Position numbers and translations under genes: made by a program
Part shown: positions 43,009 through 51,284 of the stretch, in pieces
How the letters are laid out: the number at the start of each line of letters is the position of its first letter
Numbering within the stretch: the first letter of the stretch is position 1
Notes under the pieces: generated by a model
Databases searched by the model: none
The model's input: the letters and a program-made list of their open reading frames with translations, nothing else
What the model was told of the DNA's origin: nothing
NCBI RefSeq assembly: GCF_000802965.1
Contig: NZ_JSAK01000027.1
Location: forward strand, 27,172-89,445
From: Pseudomonas fluorescens
GTDB taxonomy: Bacteria; Pseudomonadota; Gammaproteobacteria; Pseudomonadales; Pseudomonadaceae
Length of the DNA stretch: 62,274 bases
Direction of reading: 5' to 3'

Positions 43009-43998
43009 TTAGCGCAGCGACGGGCCGTTAAACCCCATCCACATCGCCAAATGCTCAGCCACGCTGGCACCAAGCTTTTTCGAGAAGCGATCGAAAGGCG
43101 ACTCCTGAACGGTGAAGTCCACCAACTCTTTTTCGCCGATTACATCACGCGCAACCGAACTCGCATTACCCAGGCCATCAATCAAGCCCAACGGCAGTGC
43201 CTGCTCGCCAGACCAGACCAGCCCGGAGAACAGCTCCGGATGCTCCTTGTCCTTCAGGCGATCGCCACGGCCCTGCTTGACGCTGTTGATGAACTGCTTG
43301 TGCGTAGTATCGAGCACACCCTGCCAGAACGCAGTCTCTTCGGGTTTTTGTGGTTGAAACGGATCGAGGAACGATTTGTGCTCGCCAGACGTGTAGGTGC
43401 GTCGCTCTACACCCAGCTTTTCCATGGTACCGACGAAGCCGTAACCGGCCGCCGTTACACCGATAGAGCCCACCAGGCTCGCCTTGTCGGCGTAGATCTG
43501 ATCGGCAGCGCTGGCGATGTAGTAGGCACCGGAGGCACCGAGATCGGAAATCACCGCGTACAGCTTGGTATCGGGGTGCAGAGCTCGCAGACGGCGAATC
43601 TCGTCATAGACGTAGCCTGACTGCACCGGACTGCCGCCCGGACTATTGATACGCAGGATGACACCCTTGACCTTGTCGTCCTCGAAGGCCGCACGCAGGC
43701 TGCCTACGATATTGTCGGCGCTGGCCGGCTCCTTGTCGGCGATCATGCCGGTCACGTCGATCAGTGCGGTGTAGTTACCACTGCGAGTGGCGGCTTTTTC
43801 CATGTCCATCAATGGCGAGAACAATGCCAGTGCAACGAACAAGTACACAAAAGTCAGCAGCTTGAAGAAAATCCCCCAGCGACGCGACCGACGCTGTTCC
43901 TGCACACCGGCCAGCAAAGTCTTTTCCAACAGCTTCCAGCTCTTTTCGTCGCCGTTCTCTGCGCTCGCCTTGGCGGGCGCTTTCCATTCGTCAGCCAT
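43009..43998 (-). CDS. sppA: Signal peptide peptidase SppA (36K type)
   Basis: A 329-residue membrane-bound Ser/Lys peptidase that degrades cleaved signal peptides. One N-terminal helix (LLTFVYLFVALALFSPL), the nucleophile in DLGASGAYYIASAADQIYAD (GASGAYY), and the general-base Lys in DKASLVGSIGV. Followed by no gene on this strand; starts 26 bases from the HAD gene. Confidence 0.93.
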   Translation of the reverse strand: MADEWKAPAKASAENGDEKSWKLLEKTLLAGVQEQRRSRRWGIFFKLLTFVYLFVALALFSPLMDMEKAATRSGNYTALIDVTGMIADKEPASADNIVGSLRAAFEDDKVKGVILRINSPGGSPVQSGYVYDEIRRLRALHPDTKLYAVISDLGASGAYYIASAADQIYADKASLVGSIGVTAAGYGFVGTMEKLGVERRTYTSGEHKSFLDPFQPQKPEETAFWQGVLDTTHKQFINSVKQGRGDRLKDKEHPELFSGLVWSGEQALPLGLIDGLGNASSVARDVIGEKELVDFTVQESPFDRFSKKLGASVAEHLAMWMGFNGPSLR

Positions 43999-44023
43999 GC
44001 CATCTACCCCAGCAAAAAACGTA

Positions 44024-44686
44024 TTAAGCCTGCTGACTCAGCCAGGCATGCAATTCAGAAAATCGATCGATCGACAGCCGCGGCTCATAAAGCTTCAACG
44101 CTTCGATGGATTGAGCACCATAGCTGACCGCAACCGAGTCCATGCCGGCGTTGCGCGCCATCTGCAAGTCGAAGGACGAATCGCCCACCATCAACGCCTG
44201 CTCCGGGCGGACCTCGCAATGGGCAAGAATCTGCTCAAGCATCAGGGGGTGTGGCTTACTCGCAGTCTCGTCGGCAGCACGGGTGATATCGAAATAATCT
44301 TCCCAGCCGTGGGACTTGAGCACTCTATCCAGACCGCGACGCGCCTTGCCGGTGGCCACGGCCAAATGATAGCCCTCGGCACGAAACGCCTCCATCGACT
44401 CGACCACACCTTCGAACAACGGCGAAGGCACCGCCTCGGAGGCGATGTAGTGATCCGCATAGTGCTGACGAAACGCTACCAGTTCGGCATCGCCGATTTC
44501 CGGATACAGGGTGCGGATGGCTTCCGGCAGACCCAGGCCGATGATGCCTTTGACGGCAAAATCATCGCGCAACTGAAACCCGGATCGCTCGGATGCCACG
44601 TGCATCGCCTCGACAATCCGACCAATGGAATCGGCGAGCGTGCCATCCCAATCGAAAATCAGCAGCTTGTAATCAGATGGGCGCAC
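44024..44686 (-). CDS. HAD-superfamily hydrolase (phosphoglycolate phosphatase-like)
   Basis: A 220-residue HAD-IA phosphatase. Motif I FDWDGTLADS, motif II AVATGKARRG, motif III with Lys in ASKPHPLML, motif IV MVGDSSFDLQMARNAG. Substrate unknown. Overlaps rluC by 14 bases and precedes sppA, the same order as in P. aeruginosa. Confidence 0.9.
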   Translation of the reverse strand: MRPSDYKLLIFDWDGTLADSIGRIVEAMHVASERSGFQLRDDFAVKGIIGLGLPEAIRTLYPEIGDAELVAFRQHYADHYIASEAVPSPLFEGVVESMEAFRAEGYHLAVATGKARRGLDRVLKSHGWEDYFDITRAADETASKPHPLMLEQILAHCEVRPEQALMVGDSSFDLQMARNAGMDSVAVSYGAQSIEALKLYEPRLSIDRFSELHAWLSQQA

Positions 44687-45635
44687 TCAATCGCTCCACG
44701 GTTTTGGCCCACATCTCGTCGACCGGCGCCTGCAACTTGAGTTCACCGCCGTCAGGGAGTGGCACGGTCAGCATGTAGGCGTGCAGGAACAGGCGTTTTC
44801 CGCCCAGGTCCCGGATTTCCTTGCTGAAACCTTCGTCGCCATACTTGGTGTCGCCGGCAATGCAGTGCCCGGCGTGCAAGGTGTGGACGCGGATCTGGTG
44901 AGTGCGACCGGTGATCGGCTTGGCTTCGATCAGGGTGGCAAAGTCGCCGAAACGACGCAGGACCTTGAACACGGTCACAGATTCCTTGCCCTCCTCCTCG
45001 TCTACTTCGACCATACGCTCGCCGGAGCGCAGATTGCTCTTGCCGAGCGCCGCCCGGACTTGCTTGATCGAGGACGCCCAGTTACCGCGAACCAGCGCCA
45101 TGTAACGCTTATCGACGCCATCGCCGCGCAAGGCCGTGTGCAAGTGACGCAGCATGCTGCGTTTCTTGGCGATCATCAGCAGGCCGGAAGTGTCACGGTC
45201 GAGACGGTGAACCAGCTCGAGCTCCTTGCAATCGGGACGCAACTGACGAAAGGCTTCGATGACACCGTAATTCAAGCCGCTGCCGCCGTGAACGGCGATG
45301 CCGCACGGCTTGTTGATCACGAGCAGCGCTTTGTCTTCGTAGACAATCGAGGCTTCGAGTCGCTGCAGCAGGCCTTGAGCCAGCGGCACCGGCTCGTCGC
45401 GCTCAGGCACGCGAACCGGCGGCACGCGCACGATATCGCCCGCCTGCAGCTTGTATTCGGGCTTGATCCGACCTTTGTTCACCCGCACTTCGCCTTTGCG
45501 CAAAATGCGATAAATCAAGGTCTTGGGCACGCCTTTGAGCCGAGCGAGAAGGAAGTTATCAATACGTTGGCCGGCATATTCCGGCGAGACCTCAAGCAGT
45601 TGTACGCCTGGGGTCGAAGGGGCAGTAGTCGTCAT
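44673..45635 (-). CDS. rluC: 23S rRNA pseudouridine(955/2504/2580) synthase
   Basis: A 320-residue RluA-family synthase. S4 RNA-binding domain at residues ~22-80 (RIDNFLLARLKGVPKTLIYR), catalytic Asp146 in HRLDRDTSG, and RTHQIRVHTLHAGHCIAGDTKY-like C-terminal motif. Transcribed divergently from rne. Confidence 0.95.
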   Translation of the reverse strand: MTTTAPSTPGVQLLEVSPEYAGQRIDNFLLARLKGVPKTLIYRILRKGEVRVNKGRIKPEYKLQAGDIVRVPPVRVPERDEPVPLAQGLLQRLEASIVYEDKALLVINKPCGIAVHGGSGLNYGVIEAFRQLRPDCKELELVHRLDRDTSGLLMIAKKRSMLRHLHTALRGDGVDKRYMALVRGNWASSIKQVRAALGKSNLRSGERMVEVDEEEGKESVTVFKVLRRFGDFATLIEAKPITGRTHQIRVHTLHAGHCIAGDTKYGDEGFSKEIRDLGGKRLFLHAYMLTVPLPDGGELKLQAPVDEMWAKTVERLSAPI

Positions 45636-45664
45636 GGCGCGGATGATAACAATTTTTTATGGAA

Positions 45665-45693
45665 TTGAAGCACTTAATCATTGCTGCTATAGT
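45665..45693 (+). promoter_or_regulatory. rne promoter
   Basis: TTGAAG (45665-45670), 17-base spacer, TATAGT (45688-45693). Transcription would start near 45700, giving an rne leader of about 640 bases. Confidence 0.7.
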
Positions 45694-45699
45694 CGCGAA

Positions 45700-46336
45700 C
45701 GCCGCCAAAAGCGGCCTGGACAGCGGACCAACGGTCAAAAACCGACCCTGACCAACGCAATTCACCAGGACGCGAGGCCGTCCTACGGGGCTTTCGCTAC
45801 GTAACGGTGGAGTTTGCAGGTGTAACGAGCGCAGGTGACATGAGGCCTGAATCACGCCGTAAAGCAGAGTTTTCACTCGTTTTGCGAGCCATATTCACGG
45901 CCAGTTCACAAAGTGCAGTCAGCTGCGAATGACCCCGAGCGAGCGCTTCGGAAACATCGCCTAAATTAGCCATGATGCGTGACCCTCCCCTTTCGGAGCT
46001 CACGGTAAATGCCAACCCGCTGCGGATTCTGCGCGCGGCAGCACCCGAATTATCAGGGATACGTGTAGGGTGGAGATGCACAACCGCTGGACTGTGTAGC
46101 AATAGGCTTTATCAAGACGCTTCATCTCGTCCACAGCCGCCGGTTGATTCCTCCTCCTGACTGAGTGCTTAAGTAGCCACAGCAAGCAGGACGCGTACGT
46201 CGCGATGAAGGCCCACATTGGCCGGACTTCGCTGGACACGGGAATGGCCAACCACTCCCGACGCACCTGACACCGACCATGAGAAGTCGTGTGTGCCGAA
46301 CGCCGTTTCCGGCAGCCCGGAAACCGACGGTACTAC
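45700..46336 (+). promoter_or_regulatory. Long rne 5' leader
   Basis: No plus-strand gene lies between the promoter and the rne ATG. In enterobacteria the rne leader folds into hairpins through which RNase E controls its own messenger; a similar role is inferred here from length and position only. Several GC-rich inverted segments are present, for example around 45770-45795. Confidence 0.45.
45797..45973 (-). CDS. Small ORF antisense to the rne leader (58 aa)
   Basis: MANLGDVSEALARGHSQLTA, continuing to LVTPANSTVT. GGGGAGGG lies about six bases before the ATG at 45973, an unusually strong ribosome binding site. The N-terminal 35 residues can form an amphipathic helix. It is on the rluC strand, 161 bases upstream of rluC. 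Not recognised. Confidence 0.5.
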   Translation of the reverse strand: MANLGDVSEALARGHSQLTALCELAVNMARKTSENSALRRDSGLMSPALVTPANSTVT

Positions 46337-49300
46337 ATGAAAAGAATGCTGATTAACGCAACTCAACCCGAAGAGTTGCGTGTTGCACTGGTAGATGGCC
46401 AACGCCTCTACGACCTGGACATCGAATCCGGTGCACGCGAGCAAAAGAAGGCCAACATCTATAAAGGCCGGATTACTCGCATCGAACCAAGCCTCGAGGC
46501 TGCCTTTGTCGATTTCGGCTCTGAGCGCCACGGCTTCCTGCCCCTCAAAGAAATCTCCCGCGAATACTTCAAGAAAGCCCCTGAAGGCCGCGTCAACATC
46601 AAGGACGTCCTGAGCGAAGGCCAGGAAGTTATCGTTCAGGTTGAAAAAGAAGAACGTGGCAACAAGGGCGCAGCCCTGACCACCTTCATCAGCCTGGCCG
46701 GTCGTTACCTCGTTCTGATGCCGAACAACCCGCGTGCCGGCGGTATCTCCCGTCGCATCGAAGGTGAAGAGCGCAACGAACTGCGTGAAGCCCTGAACGG
46801 CCTGGTTGCCCCGGCTGACATGGGTCTGATCGTGCGCACTGCCGGCCTGGGCCGCAGCAGCGAAGAAATGCAGTGGGACCTCGACTACCTGCTGCAACTC
46901 TGGACCGCCATCAAAGAAGCGTCGCTGGATCGTTCCGCGCCTTTCCTGATCTACCAGGAAAGCAACGTGATCATCCGCGCCATCCGCGATTACCTGCGCC
47001 AGGACATCGGCGAAGTGCTGATCGACAGCGTTGAAGCCCAGGACGAAGCCCTGACCTTCATTCGCCAGGTGATGCCGCAGTACGCCAGCAAGATCAAGCT
47101 GTACGAAGACAGCGTTCCGCTGTTCAACCGCTTCCAGATCGAAAGCCAGATCGAAACCGCCTTCCAGCGCGTCGTCGAACTGCCTTCCGGTGGTTCCATC
47201 GTTATCGATCCGACCGAAGCCCTGGTGTCCATCGACATCAACTCGGCGCGCGCCACCAAAGGCAGCGACATCGAAGAGACCGCCCTGCAGACCAACCTTG
47301 AAGCCGCCGAAGAAATCGCCCGTCAGTTGCGCCTGCGCGACATCGGCGGCCTGATCGTCATCGATTTCATCGACATGACTCCTGCCAAGAACCAGCGCGC
47401 TGTGGAAGAGAAAGTCCGCGAATGCCTGGAAGCCGACCGCGCTCGCGTGCAAGTCGGTCGCATTTCGCGCTTCGGCCTGCTGGAAATGTCCCGTCAGCGC
47501 CTGCGTCCATCCCTGGGCGAAAGCAGCGGCATCGTTTGCCCGCGTTGCAACGGCACCGGCATCATTCGTGATGTTGAATCGCTGTCGCTGGCGATCCTGC
47601 GCCTGATCGAAGAAGAAGCCCTGAAAGACCGCACCGCTGAAGTTCGCGCCCAAGTGCCGATCCCGGTGGCTGCGTTCCTGCTCAACGAAAAACGCAACTC
47701 GATCACCAAGATCGAACTGCGCACCCGTGCCCGCATCGTCATTCTGCCGAACGATCACCTCGAAACGCCGCACTTCGAAGTGCAGCGTCTGCGTGACGAC
47801 AGCCCGGAAGCCGCGATCAACCAGTCCAGCTACGAAATCGCTGCTGCCGCTGCCGAAGTCGAAGAAGTCCAGCCAGCCGCTGCGACCCGCACCCTGGTTC
47901 GCCAGGAAGCCGCGGTCAAGACTGCTCCAGCCCGCGCCAATGCTCCGGTTCCGACCGAAGTCGTTGCTGCTCCGGTTGCCGCACCGGCCGCCGTGCCAGA
48001 GCCAAGCCTGTTCAAAGGCCTGGTGAAGTCGCTGGTCAGCCTGTTCGCTATTAAAGAAGAGCCTGCCGCTCCGGTTGTGGTTGAAAAACCAGCGACCACC
48101 GAGCGTCCGGCCCGCAACGAAGAGCGTCGCAACGGTCGCCAGCAAAGCCGCAACCGTAACGGTCGCCGCGATGAAGAGCGTAAGCCTCGTGAAGAGCGTG
48201 CACCGCGTGAAGAACGCGCACCACGTGAACCACGCGAAGAGCGCGCACCACGCGAAGCCCGCGAAGAGACTCCGGTCGTAGCTCGTGAGGAACGCGCACC
48301 ACGCGCGCCACGTGAAGAACGTGCACCGCGCGCTCCGCGTGAAGATCGCAAGCCACGTGGCGAGCGTGAAGAGCGTGTTCGTGAACTGCGTGAACCTCTG
48401 GACGCTGCCCCAGCCGCCGCTGCTGCCACCGCTGAAGAGCGTCCAGCCCGTCAGCCACGCGAAGAACGCGCTCCACGCCCACCGCGTGAGGAACGTCAAC
48501 CACGTGCCGAGCAAGCCGCTGCTGCCGTTGCCGAAGAAGAGCTGACCACCAACGAAGAGCAACTGCAGGAAGATGGTCAGGACGGCGCCGAAGGCGATCG
48601 CCCACGCCGCCGTTCCCGTGGCCAGCGTCGTCGCAGCAACCGCCGCGAGCGTCAACGCGATGCCAACGGCAATGTGATCGAAGGTTCGGAAGAATCCGAA
48701 GCCGGCGAAGGCAATGAAGCCCCAAGCACTGCCGATCTGGCCGCCGGCCTGGCTGTTACCGCAGCCGTTGCCAGCACCGTGATCAGCGCTCCGGCCGAAG
48801 CCCAAGCCAACGAGCAAGCCGAACGCGCCACTGCCGCCACCCTGGAATCCGCTCCAGTCGAAGCGCCAGTCGTTGAAGCGATCACTCCGGTCGAAGCCAC
48901 TGCATCGCCGGAAATCGAAGTAGCTCCGGTTCGTGAAGCACAGCCTGAAGTTGAAGCTGCTGCCGAGCCTGCTGTTGTCGTTGAAGCGCCTGCCGTGGTT
49001 GCAGAGCCGGTTGCTGAAACCGTTGCGGAAAACGTGACCGAAACCGTTCGTGAAGTTCGCGAAGAGCAAACCGCGTTCAACTGGGTTGCCGAGCCAGCCG
49101 TTGCTGAAACGCCTGCTCCAGCGCCAGTCGCTGAAGTCGAAGTGGCTGAAGCGGTGGTTTCCGAGCCGGTTGTTGCTGCCGAGCCAGCCCCAGTGGTTGA
49201 AGCACCGGTTGTCGCCGAAGCGCCTGCCCCCGTGGTCGAAGCCGCTCCAGTCAGCGCCCTGACACCAAGCGGCCGCGCGCCAAACGACCCGCGTGAAGTG

Positions 49301-49558
49301 CGTCGTCGCAAGCGTGAAGAAGAGCGCCTGCAGAAGGAGGCCGAACTGGCCGCCGCTGCTGCTCCGGCTGAAGTGGTTGCCGCTGAGTCTGCGCCGGTTG
49401 TTGCTGACGTGGTCGAAGCAGCGCCTGCCCCGGCTGCCGAAGTCGCTGCCGAGCCAGTTGAATCGGTGATCCACGAAGCACCTCGCTCCGTTCAGGAAGC
49501 GGTAGAGCAACACGAGCAAGCCCTGGAAAAAGAGCACGAGCCTAAACCTCTCGTCTGA
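46337..49558 (+). CDS. rne: Ribonuclease E
   Basis: The essential endoribonuclease of messenger decay and rRNA/tRNA maturation, and scaffold of the degradosome, 1073 residues. The catalytic half has an S1 domain (about residues 37-119), catalytic Asp300 in VSIDINSA and Asp343 in IVIDFIDM, and the zinc-link C401-PR-C404. The C-terminal half, from about 530, is disordered: an arginine-rich block with repeated REERAPR units (about 615-740), then a very long Ala/Val/Glu/Pro stretch, and a charged end (EKEHEPKPLV). ATG 46337 gives the canonical MKRMLINATQPEELRVA start. Confidence 0.97.
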   Translation: MKRMLINATQPEELRVALVDGQRLYDLDIESGAREQKKANIYKGRITRIEPSLEAAFVDFGSERHGFLPLKEISREYFKKAPEGRVNIKDVLSEGQEVIVQVEKEERGNKGAALTTFISLAGRYLVLMPNNPRAGGISRRIEGEERNELREALNGLVAPADMGLIVRTAGLGRSSEEMQWDLDYLLQLWTAIKEASLDRSAPFLIYQESNVIIRAIRDYLRQDIGEVLIDSVEAQDEALTFIRQVMPQYASKIKLYEDSVPLFNRFQIESQIETAFQRVVELPSGGSIVIDPTEALVSIDINSARATKGSDIEETALQTNLEAAEEIARQLRLRDIGGLIVIDFIDMTPAKNQRAVEEKVRECLEADRARVQVGRISRFGLLEMSRQRLRPSLGESSGIVCPRCNGTGIIRDVESLSLAILRLIEEEALKDRTAEVRAQVPIPVAAFLLNEKRNSITKIELRTRARIVILPNDHLETPHFEVQRLRDDSPEAAINQSSYEIAAAAAEVEEVQPAAATRTLVRQEAAVKTAPARANAPVPTEVVAAPVAAPAAVPEPSLFKGLVKSLVSLFAIKEEPAAPVVVEKPATTERPARNEERRNGRQQSRNRNGRRDEERKPREERAPREERAPREPREERAPREAREETPVVAREERAPRAPREERAPRAPREDRKPRGEREERVRELREPLDAAPAAAAATAEERPARQPREERAPRPPREERQPRAEQAAAAVAEEELTTNEEQLQEDGQDGAEGDRPRRRSRGQRRRSNRRERQRDANGNVIEGSEESEAGEGNEAPSTADLAAGLAVTAAVASTVISAPAEAQANEQAERATAATLESAPVEAPVVEAITPVEATASPEIEVAPVREAQPEVEAAAEPAVVVEAPAVVAEPVAETVAENVTETVREVREEQTAFNWVAEPAVAETPAPAPVAEVEVAEAVVSEPVVAAEPAPVVEAPVVAEAPAPVVEAAPVSALTPSGRAPNDPREVRRRKREEERLQKEAELAAAAAPAEVVAAESAPVVADVVEAAPAPAAEVAAEPVESVIHEAPRSVQEAVEQHEQALEKEHEPKPLV
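48185..48500 (+). repeat. Coding tandem repeats in rne (arginine-rich region)
   Basis: Degenerate repeats of CGTGAAGAGCGTGCACCG type encode serial REERAP units in the RNA-binding part of the RNase E scaffold. Confidence 0.8.
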
Positions 49559-49572
49559 TTCCAACGGCCACT

Positions 49573-49610
49573 AAAAAGCCCCGCCTGGTAATCCCAGGCG
49601 GGGCTTTTTT
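49573..49610 (+). terminator. Rho-independent terminator of rne
   Basis: Stem AGCCCCGCCTGG / CCAGGCGGGGCT with flanking A- and T-runs, 15 bases after the rne stop. Confidence 0.95.
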
Positions 49611-49620
49611 ATGTCCCAAC

Positions 49621-49706
49621 AGATCAAAAGATCGCAGCCTTCGGCAGCTCCTACAATGGAATGCGCAACCCTGTAGGAGCTGCCGAAGGCTGCGATCTTT
49701 TGATCT
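49621..49706. repeat. REP doublet, family A
   Basis: Inverted family A pair between the rne terminator and the convergent nucleotidyltransferase gene. Confidence 0.92.
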
Positions 49707-49707
49707 T

Positions 49708-50304
49708 TCAGCTATCTCCAAACATCAATTTCTCAGGCACATCCACATCCCACAACACACCCGGATCATCCACCGTCACTTCAACCACCCGCCCCTGCGC
49801 AAACAACGGCTTGGCCCCGCGATCACCCGATAACGCCATCAACCCCGATCCAAAGCTGCGGCCAAATCCCACCGGATGCCCGTATTCGCCGTCCTGAACC
49901 GGCACACTGATGCAGTCATCGGCCACTTCATCCACAACTTGCTCGATGCTTGAAGGCAGGATAAACGGCATATCCCCCAACACCATCAACCAACCATCAA
50001 GCTGCGCACACGCCGCCACTCCAGCCGCAATGCTGTCTCCCATTCCAGTCGACTCGATCAGCACGATTTCGCAGCCATAGGCCTTGGCCATGCGGATCAC
50101 CTGTGGACGATCAGCCGTTGTCACCAGAACCCGCTTTTCCAACGTGACCGGCAGATTGACCAGAACCTGCTCAATGACGGATCGGACTGCGCCATCACGC
50201 CCCGCGCAGTCCGCCAGCAACTTGTCCTTTTCATCGCCCGCGACCTGTCGAAACCGACTGCCCTGCCCCGCGGCAAGAACAATCACACCAATGGCTTCAC
50301 TCAT
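49708..50304 (-). CDS. MobA-like nucleotidyltransferase (molybdenum cofactor maturation)
   Basis: A 198-residue NTP-transferase of the MobA/MocA type. VIVLAAGQGSRF is the nucleotide-binding start (with Lys in KDKLLAD), and MVLGDMPFILP holds the metal Asp; YGHPVGFGRSF is typical of the MocA branch, which adds CMP to the cofactor for xanthine-oxidase-family enzymes. It overlaps the XdhC gene by four bases, which supports that role. Confidence 0.83.
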   Translation of the reverse strand: MSEAIGVIVLAAGQGSRFRQVAGDEKDKLLADCAGRDGAVRSVIEQVLVNLPVTLEKRVLVTTADRPQVIRMAKAYGCEIVLIESTGMGDSIAAGVAACAQLDGWLMVLGDMPFILPSSIEQVVDEVADDCISVPVQDGEYGHPVGFGRSFGSGLMALSGDRGAKPLFAQGRVVEVTVDDPGVLWDVDVPEKLMFGDS

Positions 50305-51284
50305 GCGCCCTCCCGTACCGGCTTCTTTTGCTTCAACTCGACGCCGTTCTTGATCGCCACAATCTCGGCCATCAGCGACAAGGCAATTTCCGCCGGGCTG
50401 TGACTGCCAATATGCAAGCCGATTGGCCCGTGCAATCGATCGATGGCCTGCTGCGACAAGCCTAGTTGAGCCAGGTTGTCCCGACGTTTCTGACTGTTGA
50501 CCCGTGAACCCAGCGCCCCGACATAGAACGCCGGGGAATCAAGAGCTGTCAGCAAAGCCATGTCATCCAGTCGCGGGTCATGAGTAAGGGCGACAATCGC
50601 CGTGCGTTCGTCGGTCTGGATGTTCAGCACGGCCTCGTCGGGCATGCCCGAGACGAATCGCCCGTGCTGCTCTTCCCAGCCGTAGACAAACTCGCTGCGC
50701 GGATCGCAGATCAGCACTTCGAAATCCAGCAACCGCGCCATCTCGGCCACATACCGCGATAACTGCCCCGCACCAATCAGCAACAAGCGCCAACGCGGGC
50801 CATAAATGGCCCGCAACGTCTGGCCATCAAAAGCCAGCACATCGGTTTTGTCAGCTGGCTGCAACAGCACTTCACCGCTCGCGATATCCAGCGAGCGAGC
50901 GACGATTTCATGGGCTTCGCAGCGCGCCAGCAGTTCGGCGACCCAGGCCGGGTCGCCCACGCGCTCTTCGGTCAAACGCAAGGTGCCGCCGCAGGGCAGA
51001 CCGAAGCGCGCCGCCTCTTCGCGGGTCACGCCGTAGGTAATCAGTTGCACCGGCGGCCCGTCGGTCGGGATACGACCATCGTGCAGCCGGGCAATCAGGT
51101 CGTCCTCGACACAACCGCCGGACACCGAACCAATCACCACACCGTCCTCACGCAAGGCCAGCATGGCACCAGGCGCCCGGGGCGCAGTGCCCCAGGTCTG
51201 GACCACGCTGTACAACACCACCCGCTGACCGGCGCGGCGCCACTCCAGCACGGTGCGCAAGACGTTCAGATCGACGCTGTCCAT
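50301..51284 (-). CDS. XdhC/CoxI family cofactor maturation protein
   Basis: A 327-residue XdhC-type protein. These bind the molybdenum cofactor and insert it, often after sulfuration, into xanthine dehydrogenase-like enzymes. XdhC N-terminal part with GSVSGGCVEDDLIARLHDG and the Cys in RFGLPCGGTLRL; Rossmann part LLLIGAGQLSRYVAEMARLL; and ALTHDPRLDDMALLTAL with YVGALGSRVNSQKRR. The ATG overlaps the stop of the large oxidoreductase subunit. Confidence 0.9.
   Translation of the reverse strand: MDSVDLNVLRTVLEWRRAGQRVVLYSVVQTWGTAPRAPGAMLALREDGVVIGSVSGGCVEDDLIARLHDGRIPTDGPPVQLITYGVTREEAARFGLPCGGTLRLTEERVGDPAWVAELLARCEAHEIVARSLDIASGEVLLQPADKTDVLAFDGQTLRAIYGPRWRLLLIGAGQLSRYVAEMARLLDFEVLICDPRSEFVYGWEEQHGRFVSGMPDEAVLNIQTDERTAIVALTHDPRLDDMALLTALDSPAFYVGALGSRVNSQKRRDNLAQLGLSQQAIDRLHGPIGLHIGSHSPAEIALSLMAEIVAIKNGVELKQKKPVREGA

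Noticed and set aside
44024..45635. Possible fusion of the HAD phosphatase and RluC
   Set aside because: The frames differ and overlap by only 14 bases; both have their own normal start and end.
46169..49564. A 1131-codon open frame on the minus strand opposite rne
   Set aside because: It mirrors the rne codons (Gly/Phe/Ala/Arg-rich low-complexity product), has no ribosome binding site and no family features; it arises from the GC-skewed codon use of rne.
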